13,080 nucleotides of DNA from Candidatus Scybalocola fimicaballi (lineage in GTDB: Bacteria; Bacteroidota; Bacteroidia; Bacteroidales; Paludibacteraceae), in the NCBI GenBank assembly GCA_002317115.1, contig DCIP01000163.1, positions 4,937-18,016 on the forward strand, written 5' to 3'. Shown here in pieces: positions 1-6,283 of this stretch. Under the pieces are notes generated by a model. The model saw nothing but the letters and a program-made list of their open reading frames with translations, was not told the origin of the DNA and did not search any database. Position 1 is the stretch's first letter. Every line of letters begins with the position of its first letter. The position numbers and the translations under genes are program-made.

Positions 1-60
1 CCAGTTTGCTAAACTGACGTACGGGCAACCGTACCACGAGTTCGAATCTCGTCCTCACCG
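1..60 (+). tRNA. tRNA-Ser(GCU), 3' part only
   Basis: The 5' acceptor strand and D arm lie before the window. What is visible is the anticodon arm with loop TTGCTAA (bases 6-12), giving anticodon GCT at 8-10. A long variable arm follows, with a perfect GTACGG/CCGTAC stem and a GCAA loop, then a T arm ACGAG-TTCGAAT-CTCGT, the 3' acceptor strand CCTCACC and discriminator G at base 60. The long variable arm and G discriminator are hallmarks of serine tRNAs, and the GCU anticodon reads AGC/AGU codons. The CCA tail is not encoded, since bases 61-63 are CAA, so it must be added by the nucleotidyltransferase. The outermost anticodon-stem pair (C1-A17) is a mismatch. Confidence 0.93.
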
Positions 61-61
61 C

Positions 62-104
62 AAAAAGAGAAACTGACAATTCGGTTTCTCTTTTTTGTTT
101 TTTT
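62..104 (+). terminator. Intrinsic terminator after tRNA-Ser
   Basis: A perfect 12-bp stem (arm 62-73, arm 84-95) can be extended inward by three pairs, one of them a wobble, leaving a CAAT loop. It is followed by T-rich sequence to 104. It starts two bases after the tRNA end, so it should terminate the tRNA transcript. The A-rich left arm means the structure could also terminate transcription on the other strand. Confidence 0.88.
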
Positions 105-139
105 ATATAAATGAAAACGCAAAAATATAAATTTGACTT

Positions 140-151
140 GTATGTACATAC
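140..151. repeat. 12-bp perfect palindrome GTATGTACATAC
   Basis: GTATGTACATAC equals its own reverse complement and sits alone in the intergenic region about 165 bases before hisH. It could be a dimeric regulator site, but in AT-rich DNA a 12-bp palindrome can also arise by chance. No promoter element is clearly attached to it. Confidence 0.5.
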
Positions 152-249
152 TGGCACATATGCGTCCTTATTCTGTTTATCCTAATCTCCAACCTTCCTC
201 AATGAAAATACACCAGCGGAATGAAAAATCAATCATTTATTGCACCGAC

Positions 250-282
250 AATTATGAATTATGAATTATGAATTACGAATTG
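250..282. repeat. Tandem heptamer (AATTATG)n
   Basis: There are three exact copies of AATTATG (250-270), one variant AATTACG (271-277) and a partial AATTG (278-282). The array ends eight bases before the -7 promoter element of hisH, so it occupies the region where a -33 element would lie. Similar AATTATG runs occur in front of many Bacteroidales genes as far as I recall; that is memory, not a search. Confidence 0.8.
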
Positions 283-289
283 AAATTCC

Positions 290-297
290 TATCTTTG
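290..297 (+). promoter_or_regulatory. Bacteroidota-type -7 element (TATCTTTG) of hisH
   Basis: TATCTTTG matches the Bacteroidota housekeeping -7 consensus TAnnTTTG at all six fixed positions. The transcript would start near 302-305, giving a leader of about 12-15 bases before the hisH ATG at 317. No clear TTTG -33 element is present at the expected distance, because the heptamer repeat fills that space. Leader length and position fit a single promoter for hisH-hisF. Confidence 0.65.
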
Positions 298-301
298 CAA
301 C

Positions 302-317
302 TATAATTCGAATTATA
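302..317. promoter_or_regulatory. 16-bp perfect palindrome at the hisH start
   Basis: TATAATTCGAATTATA is perfectly self-complementary over 16 bases. Its last base is the A of the hisH ATG. It covers the predicted transcription start and the whole short leader, so it could be an operator. Because it lacks a loop, it would form a weak hairpin in RNA at best. No Shine-Dalgarno sequence is visible. Confidence 0.6.
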
Positions 318-913
318 TGAAAGTAGTTATTATAAAGTACAACGCAGGAAATATTTTTTCTGTGGATTATGCGCTCCGACGTCTTGGCGTTGAGGCTACA
401 ATTTCTGGCGACGCTGATATCATCAAGTCTGCCGACAAGGTGATTTTCCCTGGTGTGGGTGAGGCTGAAACAACTATGAACTATCTTCGTGAGCATGGTC
501 TTGACAACGTGATCAAGAACCTTACTCAGCCTACTCTTGGTATCTGCATCGGTATGCAGCTTCTTTGCAAGAGCAGCGAGGAGGGTGGTAATGTGGAGTG
601 TCTTGGTATCTTCGACGAGGAGGTCAAGAGATTCGTTCCAAACGAGAGCATCATCAAGGTGCCTCACATGGGCTGGAACACAGTGACTGCCGATCCGTCG
701 TCGCCTCTATTCAAGAATCTAATCAACGATCCGTATTTCTACTATGTCCACAGCTATCACGCTACTGTTGGAAAGAATACAATCGCAACTACTGATTATA
801 TCAACCAGTATTCTGCCGCTTTGCACAAGGATAATTTCTACGCTGTGCAGTTTCATCCGGAGAAGAGCGGTAAGGTGGGTGAGCAACTATTGAAAAATTT
901 CTTGGAACTATAA
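317..913 (+). CDS. hisH: Imidazole glycerol phosphate synthase subunit HisH (glutamine amidotransferase)
   Basis: HisH hydrolyses glutamine and channels ammonia to HisF, which makes imidazole glycerol phosphate and AICAR in histidine biosynthesis, in the cytoplasm. The 198-residue protein is normal length for the family. It is a class I glutamine amidotransferase: the oxyanion region FPGVGEAE is at 44-51, the nucleophile elbow GICIGMQ places Cys77, and the AVQFHPEKSG motif places His180 and Glu182, so the catalytic triad is complete. The KYNAGN start resembles Bacteroidales HisH proteins as I recall them. The ATG follows directly on a palindromic leader. hisF begins 12 bases downstream, so the two subunits are almost certainly co-transcribed. 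hisA, often found between them, is missing. Confidence 0.97.
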   Translation: MKVVIIKYNAGNIFSVDYALRRLGVEATISGDADIIKSADKVIFPGVGEAETTMNYLREHGLDNVIKNLTQPTLGICIGMQLLCKSSEEGGNVECLGIFDEEVKRFVPNESIIKVPHMGWNTVTADPSSPLFKNLINDPYFYYVHSYHATVGKNTIATTDYINQYSAALHKDNFYAVQFHPEKSGKVGEQLLKNFLEL

Positions 914-925
914 AATCAGCACGAC

Positions 926-1687
926 ATGTTAGCAAAAAGAATTATTCCATGTCTTGACATCAAGGATGGTCAGACAGTTAAGGGTGTAAACTTCGTTAAT
1001 ATCCGTTCGGTGGGTGATCCTGTGGAACTTGGTGCTGAGTATAGCCGTCTTGGTGCGGATGAGTTGGTGTTCTTGGATATCACTGCGTCGCACGAGGGAA
1101 GAAAGACATTCAAGGATTTGGTTAGACGTATCGCTGAGAATATCAGTATTCCGTTTACTGTTGGTGGCGGTATCCATGAGATTGGCGACGTGGACGCGTT
1201 GCTTTGTGCTGGTGCCGACAAGGTTTCCATCAACTCTGCGGCAATCAAGAATCCAGACCTTATCAGTGAGGTGGCAAAAGGATTCGGAAGCCAGGTTTGC
1301 ACTGTGGCTATCGACGCCAAACTTGATGAGAGTGGTGAGTGGACTTGCTACTTGAATGGCGGTCGCGTCGCAACAGATAAAAAACTTTTCGCTTGGGCTA
1401 AGGAGGCTCAGGAGAGAGGCGCTGGAGAGATCCTTTTCACAAGTATGAACCACGACGGAGTGAAGCAAGGTTTTGCCAACGATGCTTTGAGGGTGTTGTC
1501 GGAGAGCCTGTCTATTCCTGTGATTGCTTCAGGTGGAGCTGGAAAGATGGAGCATTTCAAAGATGTCTTCACAGAGGGTAAGGCAGATGCGGCATTGGCA
1601 GCGTCGATCTTCCATTTCCATGAGATCGCTATTCCTGATTTGAAGAATTACTTGAAGGGCGAGGGTATTCCAATGCGTATCGTATAA
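926..1687 (+). CDS. hisF: Imidazole glycerol phosphate synthase subunit HisF (cyclase)
   Basis: HisF is the (beta/alpha)8-barrel synthase/cyclase that combines PRFAR with ammonia from HisH to give imidazole glycerol phosphate and AICAR. The 253 residues cover the whole barrel. Both catalytic aspartates are in place: Asp11 in [10 protein letters not shown] and Asp130 in TVAIDAK. Phosphate-binding elements are visible at TVGGGI (78-83) and VIASGGAG near residue 200. The C-terminal GEGIPMRIV ending is typical of Bacteroidales HisF. The start ATG lies 12 bases after hisH. After its stop the expected hisI/hisIE gene is absent; instead a short GC-rich palindrome and an unrelated membrane-enzyme gene follow. 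A paralogous HisF used for surface-sugar amidation is less likely because the protein looks fully canonical. Confidence 0.97.
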   Translation: MLAKRIIPCLDIKDGQTVKGVNFVNIRSVGDPVELGAEYSRLGADELVFLDITASHEGRKTFKDLVRRIAENISIPFTVGGGIHEIGDVDALLCAGADKVSINSAAIKNPDLISEVAKGFGSQVCTVAIDAKLDESGEWTCYLNGGRVATDKKLFAWAKEAQERGAGEILFTSMNHDGVKQGFANDALRVLSESLSIPVIASGGAGKMEHFKDVFTEGKADAALAASIFHFHEIAIPDLKNYLKGEGIPMRIV

Positions 1688-1694
1688 ATCAATC

Positions 1695-1719
1695 GTAGAG
1701 ACGTGGTGCACCCCGTCTC
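1695..1719. repeat. REP-like palindrome A
   Basis: Arms GAGACG (1698-1703) and CGTCTC (1714-1719) pair exactly around the self-complementary core GGTGCACC (1705-1712), with one T/C mismatch at 1704/1713. A GTA precedes the left arm but no TAC follows the right one, so the outer end looks eroded. It lies seven bases after the hisF stop. It has no T-run, so it is not a classical terminator. It resembles palindromes B and C in this window. Confidence 0.75.
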
Positions 1720-1729
1720 GGTGAAATAT

Positions 1730-3433
1730 ATGAAGAAAGCAATTGCGTATATATTAATCATTTGTATGGCAGTGCCTTTGTTGGCATTGCTATGCTTGTT
1801 TGTGTATACATCCTTTCATGTGGTCGATCCTCCACATATTGGAAAGATTGCTTTGGCAGACTCATCTGTGCAGAAAAATGATTCCATCCGCATTCTTGGC
1901 AACAACTGGGCAAAGAAGTGTAGGGATGACCTATATGTCTGTTATACAGAGGGTAATCCTGAGGAGAGAGGTTATGCCTACGGAGCTTTGCTGTCGGATC
2001 TGATGGCTTATCAGAAAAGTGCTCTTTTGAGAAGAATGGAGGAGACTGTGGATGGCGAGTGGTATCGCAATTTTCTATGTCGTCTTGTGAAATTCTACAA
2101 TGGCGGAGTTGTTGAGAATCTTACTTTTGAACAGCAGCGTGAAATTTATGGATTGAGTCTTGCCGATAATCACGACTACGATTATTTGGCTGAGCCATAC
2201 GAACTTCAGTTGAATCTCCATTCAGCCCACGATATTGGCCATGCAATGCAGGATTACATGCTCGTGGGATGCAGCTCATTTGTATTGAATGAGACCAAAA
2301 CTACAGATTCGACGTTGCTCTTCGGACGCAATTTCGATTTCTATTGTGGAGATGATTTTGCAAAGACGAAGGTCCTTTCGGTTTGCAAACCAGATTCAGG
2401 CTATGCTTTTGTCTCTGTGACATGGGGTGGTATGCTTGGCGTATTGTCAGGAATGAACGAGAAAGGATTGGCTGTATGCATCAACGCATCCAAACTTGAT
2501 ATTCCGAAAGCGGTGGCTATGCCGATATCGATGTTGGTACGTCATATTCTGATTCATTGCAAGAGTATTGACGAGGCATACGCTGAGGCAAAGAAAGTGA
2601 ACACATTCGTCGCGGAGAATATCGTAATCGCGTCGGCATACGATAATAATATGGCGATCATAGAGAAATCTCCAGAAGACATAGAGTTGTATCGGTCATC
2701 AGAAAAAGATATGTTGCTTTGTACAAATCATTTTCAAAGTGACAAGTTCATGAAAGATGAGCGTAATCTGAAGAATATCAATCAGACAGACACAAAATAT
2801 CGTATCGAACTGCTTGCTGAGCATATAGGAAAGAAAGAGAAGTTTGATGCGGAAGACGCGATGAAGGTTCTGCTTAATCCGTTTGGCAAAGGTGGCGAAA
2901 ATATCGGTTTGGGTAATGAGATGGCAATAAATCAGCTGATTGCGCACCATTCCGTCGTCTTTGAACCGGAAAAGTTGAACATCTACGTCTGCACTCAGCC
3001 AAAGGAGTTTTATCCTTATGTGAAATTCAATCTTCAGGATATTTTAAGAAAAGTTGACGCTGGCGTTAACGTTAACAATTGTGATGGAAAACAACTAAAT
3101 ACTGCTGAATATTCGGTGGCTGATTCGATGAGGCAGTCGAAGGAGTTTGATGATTATAAGAAATACGTAAGATACAGAGATGTCTGCAATACTGAGGATG
3201 GTTGGAAATTGATATTCAATCCAGACTCATTGATTGCATTGAATCCAAATTCTTATGAATCTCACGACATAGCCGGAGAACTTTATCTTACGGCAAAAGA
3301 TGGAAATTCAGCTTGCAAAGAATGGCGTAAGGCTTTGGAGTGTAAGATTCCAAAACTTGCCCAACGAATAGCGATAGAGGAAAAGATTAAGAAACACGTA
3401 GAGACGAACGGACAAGCGTCTGACAAAAATTAG
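1730..3433 (+). CDS. Membrane-anchored C45-type Ntn hydrolase / acyltransferase-like protein
   Basis: I assign this to the C45 (acyl-CoA:6-aminopenicillanate acyltransferase-like) autoproteolytic Ntn-hydrolase group. With ATG at 1730 the protein has 567 residues; a GTG at 1703 would add nine residues before the hydrophobic segment and would start inside palindrome A, so I prefer the ATG. Residues about 4-27 form one membrane helix preceded by two lysines, which predicts a periplasmic catalytic domain; there is no lipobox. VGCSSFV gives the presumed autocatalytic cut at Gly180-Cys181, with Cys181 as nucleophile. FGRNFDF (198-204), GMNEKGLAVCINA and the CTNHF segment near 331-335 fit the Ntn core. 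Residues after about 440 include a stretch resembling a single TPR-like helical repeat (NPNSYESHDIAGELYL onward). The family cleaves or forms amide bonds; the substrate is unknown. The PaaK-like gene starts eight bases downstream. Confidence 0.82.
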   Translation: MKKAIAYILIICMAVPLLALLCLFVYTSFHVVDPPHIGKIALADSSVQKNDSIRILGNNWAKKCRDDLYVCYTEGNPEERGYAYGALLSDLMAYQKSALLRRMEETVDGEWYRNFLCRLVKFYNGGVVENLTFEQQREIYGLSLADNHDYDYLAEPYELQLNLHSAHDIGHAMQDYMLVGCSSFVLNETKTTDSTLLFGRNFDFYCGDDFAKTKVLSVCKPDSGYAFVSVTWGGMLGVLSGMNEKGLAVCINASKLDIPKAVAMPISMLVRHILIHCKSIDEAYAEAKKVNTFVAENIVIASAYDNNMAIIEKSPEDIELYRSSEKDMLLCTNHFQSDKFMKDERNLKNINQTDTKYRIELLAEHIGKKEKFDAEDAMKVLLNPFGKGGENIGLGNEMAINQLIAHHSVVFEPEKLNIYVCTQPKEFYPYVKFNLQDILRKVDAGVNVNNCDGKQLNTAEYSVADSMRQSKEFDDYKKYVRYRDVCNTEDGWKLIFNPDSLIALNPNSYESHDIAGELYLTAKDGNSACKEWRKALECKIPKLAQRIAIEEKIKKHVETNGQASDKN

Positions 3434-3441
3434 ATAGAATT

Positions 3442-4764
3442 ATGAGTAGTGTTTTTAATCAGTTGACTTTCAAGCGTCAACCTGACATACAATATAAAAG
3501 TAAGGAGGAGATTGCAGCGTTCCAGAATGAACGTTTGCAAGAGCAGATGGCATACGTCTACGCAAATTCACCTTACTATAAGAGACTGTTTGATGCTCAC
3601 CATGTCTCTCCGTCAGATATAAAGACGGTGGCTGATTTGCAACGTCTTCCTGTCACTACAAAGACTGAGCTTCAGCAGTTCAACAATGATTTCTTCTGTG
3701 TCCCTCAGAGTGAGATTGTGGATATTGTCACTACTTCCGGCACAACAGGCGATCCTGTCGTAGTGGGTATGACTAAGCATGATTTGGACAGACTCTCATA
3801 TAATGAGTTTTTGACTTTCTCAGCAGCCGAATTGACGAAAGAGGATACAATCCAGCTTACTTGCACTCTCGACAAGAGATTCATGGCAGGTATGGCTTAC
3901 TTTCTTGGGGCAGTTGAGCTTGGAGCTGGCATCGTGAGAGTGGGAGGTGGAGTGCCACAGTTACAGTGGGACACAATCCAGAGAATCAAGCCTACGACGG
4001 TGATGTGCGTCCCAAGCTTCTTGCTTAAGCTTGCTGACTTTGCGGAGAAGAACGGAATTGATTTCCACAAGAGCGGAATCAAGAAAGCTATCTGTATTGG
4101 TGAGAGCATCCGTACTAAAGAGTTCGGGTTCACTGAGTTGAGCCAGCATATCAGCGAAAGATGGGAAGAAATCAAACTTTACAATACATACGCGTCGACA
4201 GAGATGCAGACTGGTTTCAGTGAGTGCTCATTCGGTTGCGGAGGACACCATCAGCCAGAGTTGATCATTGTGGAGTTCTTGGATGAGAATAATAATCCTG
4301 TAGCCGATGATGAGCCAGGAGAGGTTACAATCACACATTTAGGTGTGGAGGGTATGCCATTGGTAAGATTCAAGACAGGAGATATCTGCTACCACCATAC
4401 GGAGAAATGCAAGTGTGGACGAAACACAATGCGATTGAGTGCTGTGATCGGCAGACGCAGCCAGATGCTGAAGGTGAAAGGCACTACCGTCTACCCGCCA
4501 GCATTGTTTGACGTGCTTGATCCGTTGCCAGAGGTAGCCAACTATGTGGTTGAGGCTTTCACAAATGATCTTGGCACAGATGAAATCAAGATTTTGGTCG
4601 GAACAAACACTCCATCGGAGGAGTTGCAGAAGAAGATCAAAGATCTTTACCGTGCGAAAGTGAGAGTCGCTCCGATCATTGAATTCGCTAATCCAGCCGA
4701 TGTGGATAAGATACGAATTGTAGAAGGACAGAGAAAGATCACTAAGTTTGTGGATAAGAGGTGA
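3442..4764 (+). CDS. PaaK-like AMP-forming carboxylate:CoA ligase
   Basis: This is an adenylate-forming enzyme of the phenylacetate-CoA ligase family, normally activating a carboxylic acid with ATP and then CoA in the cytoplasm. The 440 residues match the family length. The phosphate-binding loop TTSGTTGDP is at 97-105, the YNTYASTEM adenine/Mg motif at 247-255, RFKTGDI at 309-315, and the hinge/C-terminal region RRSQMLKVKG at 338-347. A C-terminal lysine that could act in adenylation is Lys432 or Lys435 (GQRKITKF). Five cysteines at 262, 266, 316, 323 and 325, with histidines close by, could form a zinc site. The acid substrate (aryl or acyl) cannot be told from the sequence. It sits eight bases after the C45-type gene and 28 bases before the flippase gene, implying a common pathway. 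Confidence 0.87.
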   Translation: MSSVFNQLTFKRQPDIQYKSKEEIAAFQNERLQEQMAYVYANSPYYKRLFDAHHVSPSDIKTVADLQRLPVTTKTELQQFNNDFFCVPQSEIVDIVTTSGTTGDPVVVGMTKHDLDRLSYNEFLTFSAAELTKEDTIQLTCTLDKRFMAGMAYFLGAVELGAGIVRVGGGVPQLQWDTIQRIKPTTVMCVPSFLLKLADFAEKNGIDFHKSGIKKAICIGESIRTKEFGFTELSQHISERWEEIKLYNTYASTEMQTGFSECSFGCGGHHQPELIIVEFLDENNNPVADDEPGEVTITHLGVEGMPLVRFKTGDICYHHTEKCKCGRNTMRLSAVIGRRSQMLKVKGTTVYPPALFDVLDPLPEVANYVVEAFTNDLGTDEIKILVGTNTPSEELQKKIKDLYRAKVRVAPIIEFANPADVDKIRIVEGQRKITKFVDKR

Positions 4765-4792
4765 GAGCTTAGAGCAAGTAGAGTAGAGAATA

Positions 4793-6277
4793 ATGGATGA
4801 TCTTAAACAGAAGACGAAAAAGTCGATAGTGTGGAATGCCATAGAGAAGGTGGGCATGCAAGTGATTGCATTGGTCACTGGACTGTACGTTGTCCGCAAC
4901 GTTTCAGAGTCGGATATGGGATTCATCGGCGCTTTGACTATTTTTGTGACGATTGGTTTAGGATTGGTAGACATGGGATTCTCCACCGCATTGATCAGAC
5001 GTGAGAATAATACAGACGAAGAGTATTCGGCGATTTTCTACGTCAACATGATGCTCAGTATTCTCTTATACTTAATCGGATTTTTTTGTGCTCCATTGAT
5101 TTCTGATTGGTATTCGATACCAGAATTGACGGATTTGGCAAGATTCCTATTTCTGAGTGTCATAATCAACTCATTGGCGTTGGTGCAGAATGTACGTCAT
5201 ACCAAAGCGTTGGATTTCAGATGTTTGGCAATAGCCAATTTGGGGGCTGTCATCGTAAGTGGCGTGGTGGCCATCACCTTGGTTCACATGGGATGGTCGT
5301 ATTGGGCGTTGGCTTGGCAGCAGATATCGTTGAGGATAACAAAGACATTGTTGCTTTGGGTGATCAAACCATGGAAGGGATTGAAACTTAATCCAAAATT
5401 CGGAATTGTCAAGGAGTTGTTTGGCTTCTCATATCTGCTTATCATTAATGGAATAGTGTCGAGTGTGGCAACGAACTTCTATGCTGTCACTATCGGAAGA
5501 GTTTTTCCCGCGTCGATACTCGGACATTATTACACTGCGGACAAATATAAGAATATAGCGAGAGACGTCATCACTCCGACCATCGCTCAGGTGGCAATGC
5601 CAGTGTTGACGGAGATTAAAGGTGATAAGAGTCGCCAGAAGCAGTATTATCGCAAGTTTACCAATGTCTGCGCGCTGTTGATTTTCCCTGCTTTGTTGGG
5701 AATGGCGGTTGTGTTTGATGATTTCTGTGTGTTGGTGCTTACAGAGAAATGGTTGCCTATTGTGCCATATTTCAGAATGTTGGTGATTGTGGCTTTGCTT
5801 GATCCATTCAACGGCTTGGCTAATCAAGTGTTGTTGGTGGAGGGAAAGACGAAGCAGTATTTTATCTCAGAATGTGTCCGCCACGTATTGTTGATAGGTT
5901 CTGCCTATCTATGTTTCCTTAATTTGAACGAGTCGCAGACAACAATGTTGGAGGCTTTTGGAGGAAATGCCGTTATCAACCTGATGATCGTTGCGTCGTT
6001 TGTAGCGTGGGTGATCTGTTTGGGAATGAAGATTATGTTTATGAATGGAGTATTCAAGTATTCCATGTCGGAAATGATAAAAGATGTCACTCCATATATG
6101 ATGATATCAATAGTGATGGTGGCGACGGTATGGTATTCAAAAATGTACATTGAATTCGGTCCGATGATGAGATTGATCATAAGTGCGGCGATTGGTGCTT
6201 TGGTTTATTTCATTGGATTGAAACTGATAAAGTGTGATATATTAGACGAATTATCAATATTGAAAAAGAAAAGATAA
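4793..6277 (+). CDS. Wzx/TuaB-type polysaccharide flippase (MOP superfamily)
   Basis: The 494-residue protein is almost entirely hydrophobic segments, about 12-14 predicted membrane helices. Its N-terminal pattern (KKSIVWNAIEKVGMQ, then YVVRNVSESDMGFIG and GLGLVDMGFSTALIRR) is characteristic of the WzxC/TuaB branch of the MOP superfamily. Members move lipid-linked oligosaccharides or related undecaprenyl-phosphate-bound intermediates from the inner to the outer face of the cytoplasmic membrane. The length is normal and no truncation is visible. The start ATG is preceded by a purine-rich AGTAGAGTAGAGAATA stretch that may help initiation. The gene sits between the PaaK-like ligase and the YfhO gene, six bases before the latter. 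No glycosyltransferase of the GT2/GT4 type and no polymerase gene is in the window, so the transported glycan is unknown. Confidence 0.93.
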   Translation: MDDLKQKTKKSIVWNAIEKVGMQVIALVTGLYVVRNVSESDMGFIGALTIFVTIGLGLVDMGFSTALIRRENNTDEEYSAIFYVNMMLSILLYLIGFFCAPLISDWYSIPELTDLARFLFLSVIINSLALVQNVRHTKALDFRCLAIANLGAVIVSGVVAITLVHMGWSYWALAWQQISLRITKTLLLWVIKPWKGLKLNPKFGIVKELFGFSYLLIINGIVSSVATNFYAVTIGRVFPASILGHYYTADKYKNIARDVITPTIAQVAMPVLTEIKGDKSRQKQYYRKFTNVCALLIFPALLGMAVVFDDFCVLVLTEKWLPIVPYFRMLVIVALLDPFNGLANQVLLVEGKTKQYFISECVRHVLLIGSAYLCFLNLNESQTTMLEAFGGNAVINLMIVASFVAWVICLGMKIMFMNGVFKYSMSEMIKDVTPYMMISIVMVATVWYSKMYIEFGPMMRLIISAAIGALVYFIGLKLIKCDILDELSILKKKR

Positions 6278-6283
6278 AATAAT

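Larger units (their letters stand above)
105..316 (+). other. AT-rich intergenic region upstream of hisH
   Basis: I see no convincing open reading frame here on either strand. It holds a 12-bp palindrome (140-151), a tandem heptamer repeat (250-282), a Bacteroidota-type promoter (-7 element 290-297) and a 16-bp palindrome (302-317), each listed separately. The remainder, about 152-249, shows nothing I can identify. Confidence 0.6.

Noticed and set aside
1..104. tRNA gene as an attachment site for a genomic island
   Set aside because: No integrase gene and no second copy of the tRNA 3' end is found in the window.
317..1687. HisH/HisF as an ammonia-supplying pair for surface-sugar amidation (HisH2/HisF2 type), suggested by the nearby flippase
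   Set aside because: No WbpG/PseA-like amidotransferase partner is present, and both proteins carry the full canonical histidine-pathway residues.
1703..1729. GTG start at 1703 for the C45-like protein
   Set aside because: It lies inside palindrome A and adds MVHPVSVKY before a normal lysine-plus-hydrophobic N-terminus that begins at ATG 1730.
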